From positions 1 to 31,930 of the forward strand of contig JALLLT010000113.1 of NCBI GenBank assembly GCA_025266875.1: a stretch of 31,930 nt of DNA. The letters run 5' to 3'. The number at the start of each line of letters is the position of its first letter. The first letter of the stretch is position 1. Shown piece after piece: positions 30,276 through 31,930 of the stretch. The notes under the pieces were generated by a model that worked only from the letters and a program-made list of their open reading frames with translations, did no database searches and was not told the origin of the DNA. Made by a program: the position numbers and the translations under genes. This DNA comes from Fennellomyces sp. T-0311 (taxonomy: Eukaryota > Mucoromycota > Mucoromycetes > Mucorales > Lichtheimiaceae).

Positions 30276-31765
30276 CACAGCGACGAGGAAACAGTGCTAT
30301 GTGTCGCGCCAGGATCAAGGAGCGCAAGGAACTTGTGTTTTTCTAGGTAAACAGGAATGTAATATGAGTGTGTATTCTCAAAAGAAAACTCATGTGAAGA
30401 CTGTGTAGACTTACAATCTGTACAGGGACCAACCGCGAGGTCCAAATCACCCATGACGATGTCCAAATCATCGTCGTCATCATCCTTCTTCTTAGGAGGA
30501 GCAGGAGGCTCAGACTCCACAACATCAGATGAACGGATCGCCAATATTTGGCACTTGTGCCCATGTCGCCAAGGAGCACCACACTTGTGACAGGTATTGC
30601 CACGTCTAGGGGCACCAGCAGAAGAAGAGGAAGATGAGGATGCAGATGAGGGTCCTGACGAACCCAAAGAAGAGCCCGAGGAAGAGCCCGAAGGTGAGCC
30701 AGCAGAAGACGAGGCCCGGAAGGGGTTGTGCATGCTTGCACTAGAACCAACTGAAGAACTTTGAGCTAGAACCTTAGCTTGTACCTTGCAGTTCTTGGTG
30801 TCATGACTACCATTCCCGTGAAGCTCACAGAATTGCGAGGGTCTCTCCACATGGCGGCGTTTGCCATCTCTACGAGACGACGAACCACCAGAAGAAGTGG
30901 CAGTAGAGGAGGAATCATCCCCCAAAGAGGAAGGAGCGGAGTCCCGAGTCCGATTGGCCTTGCGGAAGCGAGCCTTGTTGACGCCCTTCTCCAGAGCGAG
31001 AGCGAGAGACGAAATACCAGCCAAAGTGTTCTTCTAGTGCGACGGCAAACCAGCACGAGCAGTATACACCCGGTCTTGAAGGTCAGGTAAGAGGGCATCG
31101 ATATACTTGTTCACCATAACGAAGTTGTCATCGGCTTTGGCATCGCGGCAGAGCTTCTCAAAGCGGGCGGTGAAAAGCGCAACAGTCTCCGACGAACGCA
31201 TTTGTACACTTATCAACTGATCTGTCAAATCTGCTACACGATCAGCTTCATTAACATCCAGATCTTCAACCAGACGGGAGCGAGCAAAGGACCAGGGCCT
31301 ATCAGTGTACGGTTTAAGGTTAACTGCAAACCAAGAACGATGCTCAGGCGAGAGCAACATAGGGAGGAATCGTGGCCAAGACTTGTCAATATCCCAGCCA
31401 TCACCATAAACAACATCTTCAAACTTGGTAAGACAATCGTCTAAAGTGGGGAAAGTGGACGCTGACAGTTTCCACACATAACCAGACCATTGCAGGCATG
31501 GCAGGTTAGACGGTGCACGACCCAAACGATCAGGAATGGAAGCTGCAGCTACAGCAGGAGCGAAAACAGCTTGGGCAGCAGCGGCAAAGGAGATAGCTTC
31601 TTGCAACCGAACCATGTGGGCCTGAAGTTCTTGAGCATTACCATTTCCAGAAGCAACGGCATTGGTAAATTCGCGGGTTACACGAGCCAACTCCGCTCTC
31701 AGATCGGCAATGCCTTGACCAGCATCTTCTTGAACCGAAATGGAGTTCGTCGAATGTTCAGACAT
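30276..31765 (-). pseudogene. Chromovirus Gag and start of protease, one in-frame TAG
   Basis: ATG at 31763-31765 (MSEHSTNSISVQEDAGQG); the open frame upstream into the LTR has no role. The capsid-like region contains LQWSGYVWKLSASTFPTLDD, SWPRFLPMLLSPEHRSWF and SETVALFTARFEKLCRDAK. A TAG at 31034-31036 follows GLPSH. In the same frame the nucleocapsid part has a CX2H...HX4C motif (CELHGNGSHDTKNC), a Ser-rich linker and a CX2CX5HX3C knuckle (CHKCGAPWRHGHKC). An Asp run and the protease core KFLALLDPGATHSTVSSSLC follow. The frame then runs into the nested solo LTR. Gag and Pol are one frame in this element, so no frameshift is needed between them. The TAG is probably a nonsense mutation, since it lies between capsid and nucleocapsid. 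Confidence 0.88.
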
Positions 31766-31846
31766 GATATGAGGTGGAAGAAAAGGTAAGGTAAGGTATG
31801 TAAAAAAAGGTTTAGAGTAGAGTTCGAAAGAATTCGTCAAAAAAAA

Positions 31847-31930
31847 TGTGGTATCGCTCAATTGGAAAGCTTCAAAAGACGAGACCAAAAATAAGATAAT
31901 GTTTTATTGAAGAGAACTACTCTCTATTTA
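31847..31930 (-). repeat. 5' LTR of the chromovirus, first 84 bp only
   Basis: TGTGGTATCGCTCAATTGG... matches 25953-26036 with a single difference (AAAAGACG against AAATGACG). It continues past the window. The sequence between it and gag on the minus strand begins TTTTTTTTGACGAATTC; I do not recognise a standard tRNA primer-binding site there. Confidence 0.92.

Larger units (their letters stand above)
25953..31930 (-). mobile_element. Ty3/gypsy chromovirus (LTR retrotransposon), right end beyond window
   Basis: Minus-strand element: 3' LTR 25953-26346, polypurine tract, one gag-pol frame (31765-26484), and the start of the 5' LTR from 31847. The two LTRs differ at one of the 84 positions visible in both, so insertion is recent. 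After removing the nested solo LTR (538 bp with one duplication) and adding back two lost bases, the gag-pol frame is 4746 nt, 1582 codons including the stop. It interrupts CACTA gene A. Confidence 0.93.

Noticed and set aside
31034..31036. Programmed stop readthrough in the chromovirus gag
   Set aside because: The TAG lies between capsid and nucleocapsid rather than between Gag and Pol, and no known readthrough context follows; a nonsense mutation is more likely.
1..31930. CRISPR array, toxin-antitoxin or other prokaryotic defence system
   Set aside because: No spaced direct repeats or operon-like gene sets; introns and element families are eukaryotic.

Overview
The window is wall-to-wall transposable elements; I recognise no host housekeeping gene, tRNA, rRNA or CRISPR array. 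Short spliceosomal introns (46-73 nt, GTAxGx...TAG), split reading frames and the element families (PIF/Harbinger, Helitron with an endonuclease tail, Tnp2-type CACTA, Tc1/mariner, Ty3 chromovirus) point to a filamentous fungus. An early-diverging lineage such as Mucoromycota is my guess and is not proven by the sequence.

Layout: 1-1423, a dead PIF/Harbinger transposase gene (-). 2751-2916, a coding-like scrap cut by a 394-bp solo LTR (2917-3310). 3740-3870, a GC-rich hairpin island. 4281-7079, decayed CACTA copy 'C' (+). 7349-7718, an older solo LTR with a perfect 5-bp target duplication. 8677-14401, a Helitron Rep-helicase-endonuclease gene (+) with four TGA stops and two frameshifts, followed by a terminal hairpin plus CTAG at 14614-14634. 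14736-16826, a gag-protease fragment of another LTR element (+).

The right half is a nest that can be resolved to the base. A Tnp2-type CACTA gene 'A' (+) starts at 17194 and is cut at 17784. Inserted there is CACTA 'B' (17785-25330; termini CACAGTGGGAAA; target duplication TCA on both sides). Gene A resumes at 25334 in the same frame. Inside an exon of B's transposase gene sits a Tc1/mariner-like element (19183-21783; TA duplication; inverted termini beginning TGGTGCATTTCA). Removing it restores B's gene as seven exons summing to 2895 nt (964 codons plus stop). Gene A is cut a second time at 25952 by a Ty3 chromovirus (25953 to beyond the window, - strand). The chromovirus itself carries a 533-bp solo LTR of another family in its protease region (29743-30275; duplication CACAG). 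Removing that solo LTR and allowing for two 1-nt losses at the reverse transcriptase active site gives one gag-pol frame of 1582 codons including the stop.

How the parts relate: B carries two divergent genes (Tnp2-like transposase and a coiled-coil/acidic TnpA-like partner) and has repeated ACGGA motifs near its ends. The chromovirus ends in a chromodomain, a module known to direct such elements to silent chromatin, which fits this pile-up. Nearly all decay in the older elements is by TGA or TAG stops explainable as C-to-T (or G-to-A) changes, as expected from cytosine methylation or a RIP-like process; that is inference. The main value of the window is its clean, dateable nesting and a few odd details (a candidate slippery site, covarying hairpins, DPG proteases). 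I do not see a convincing new host system.
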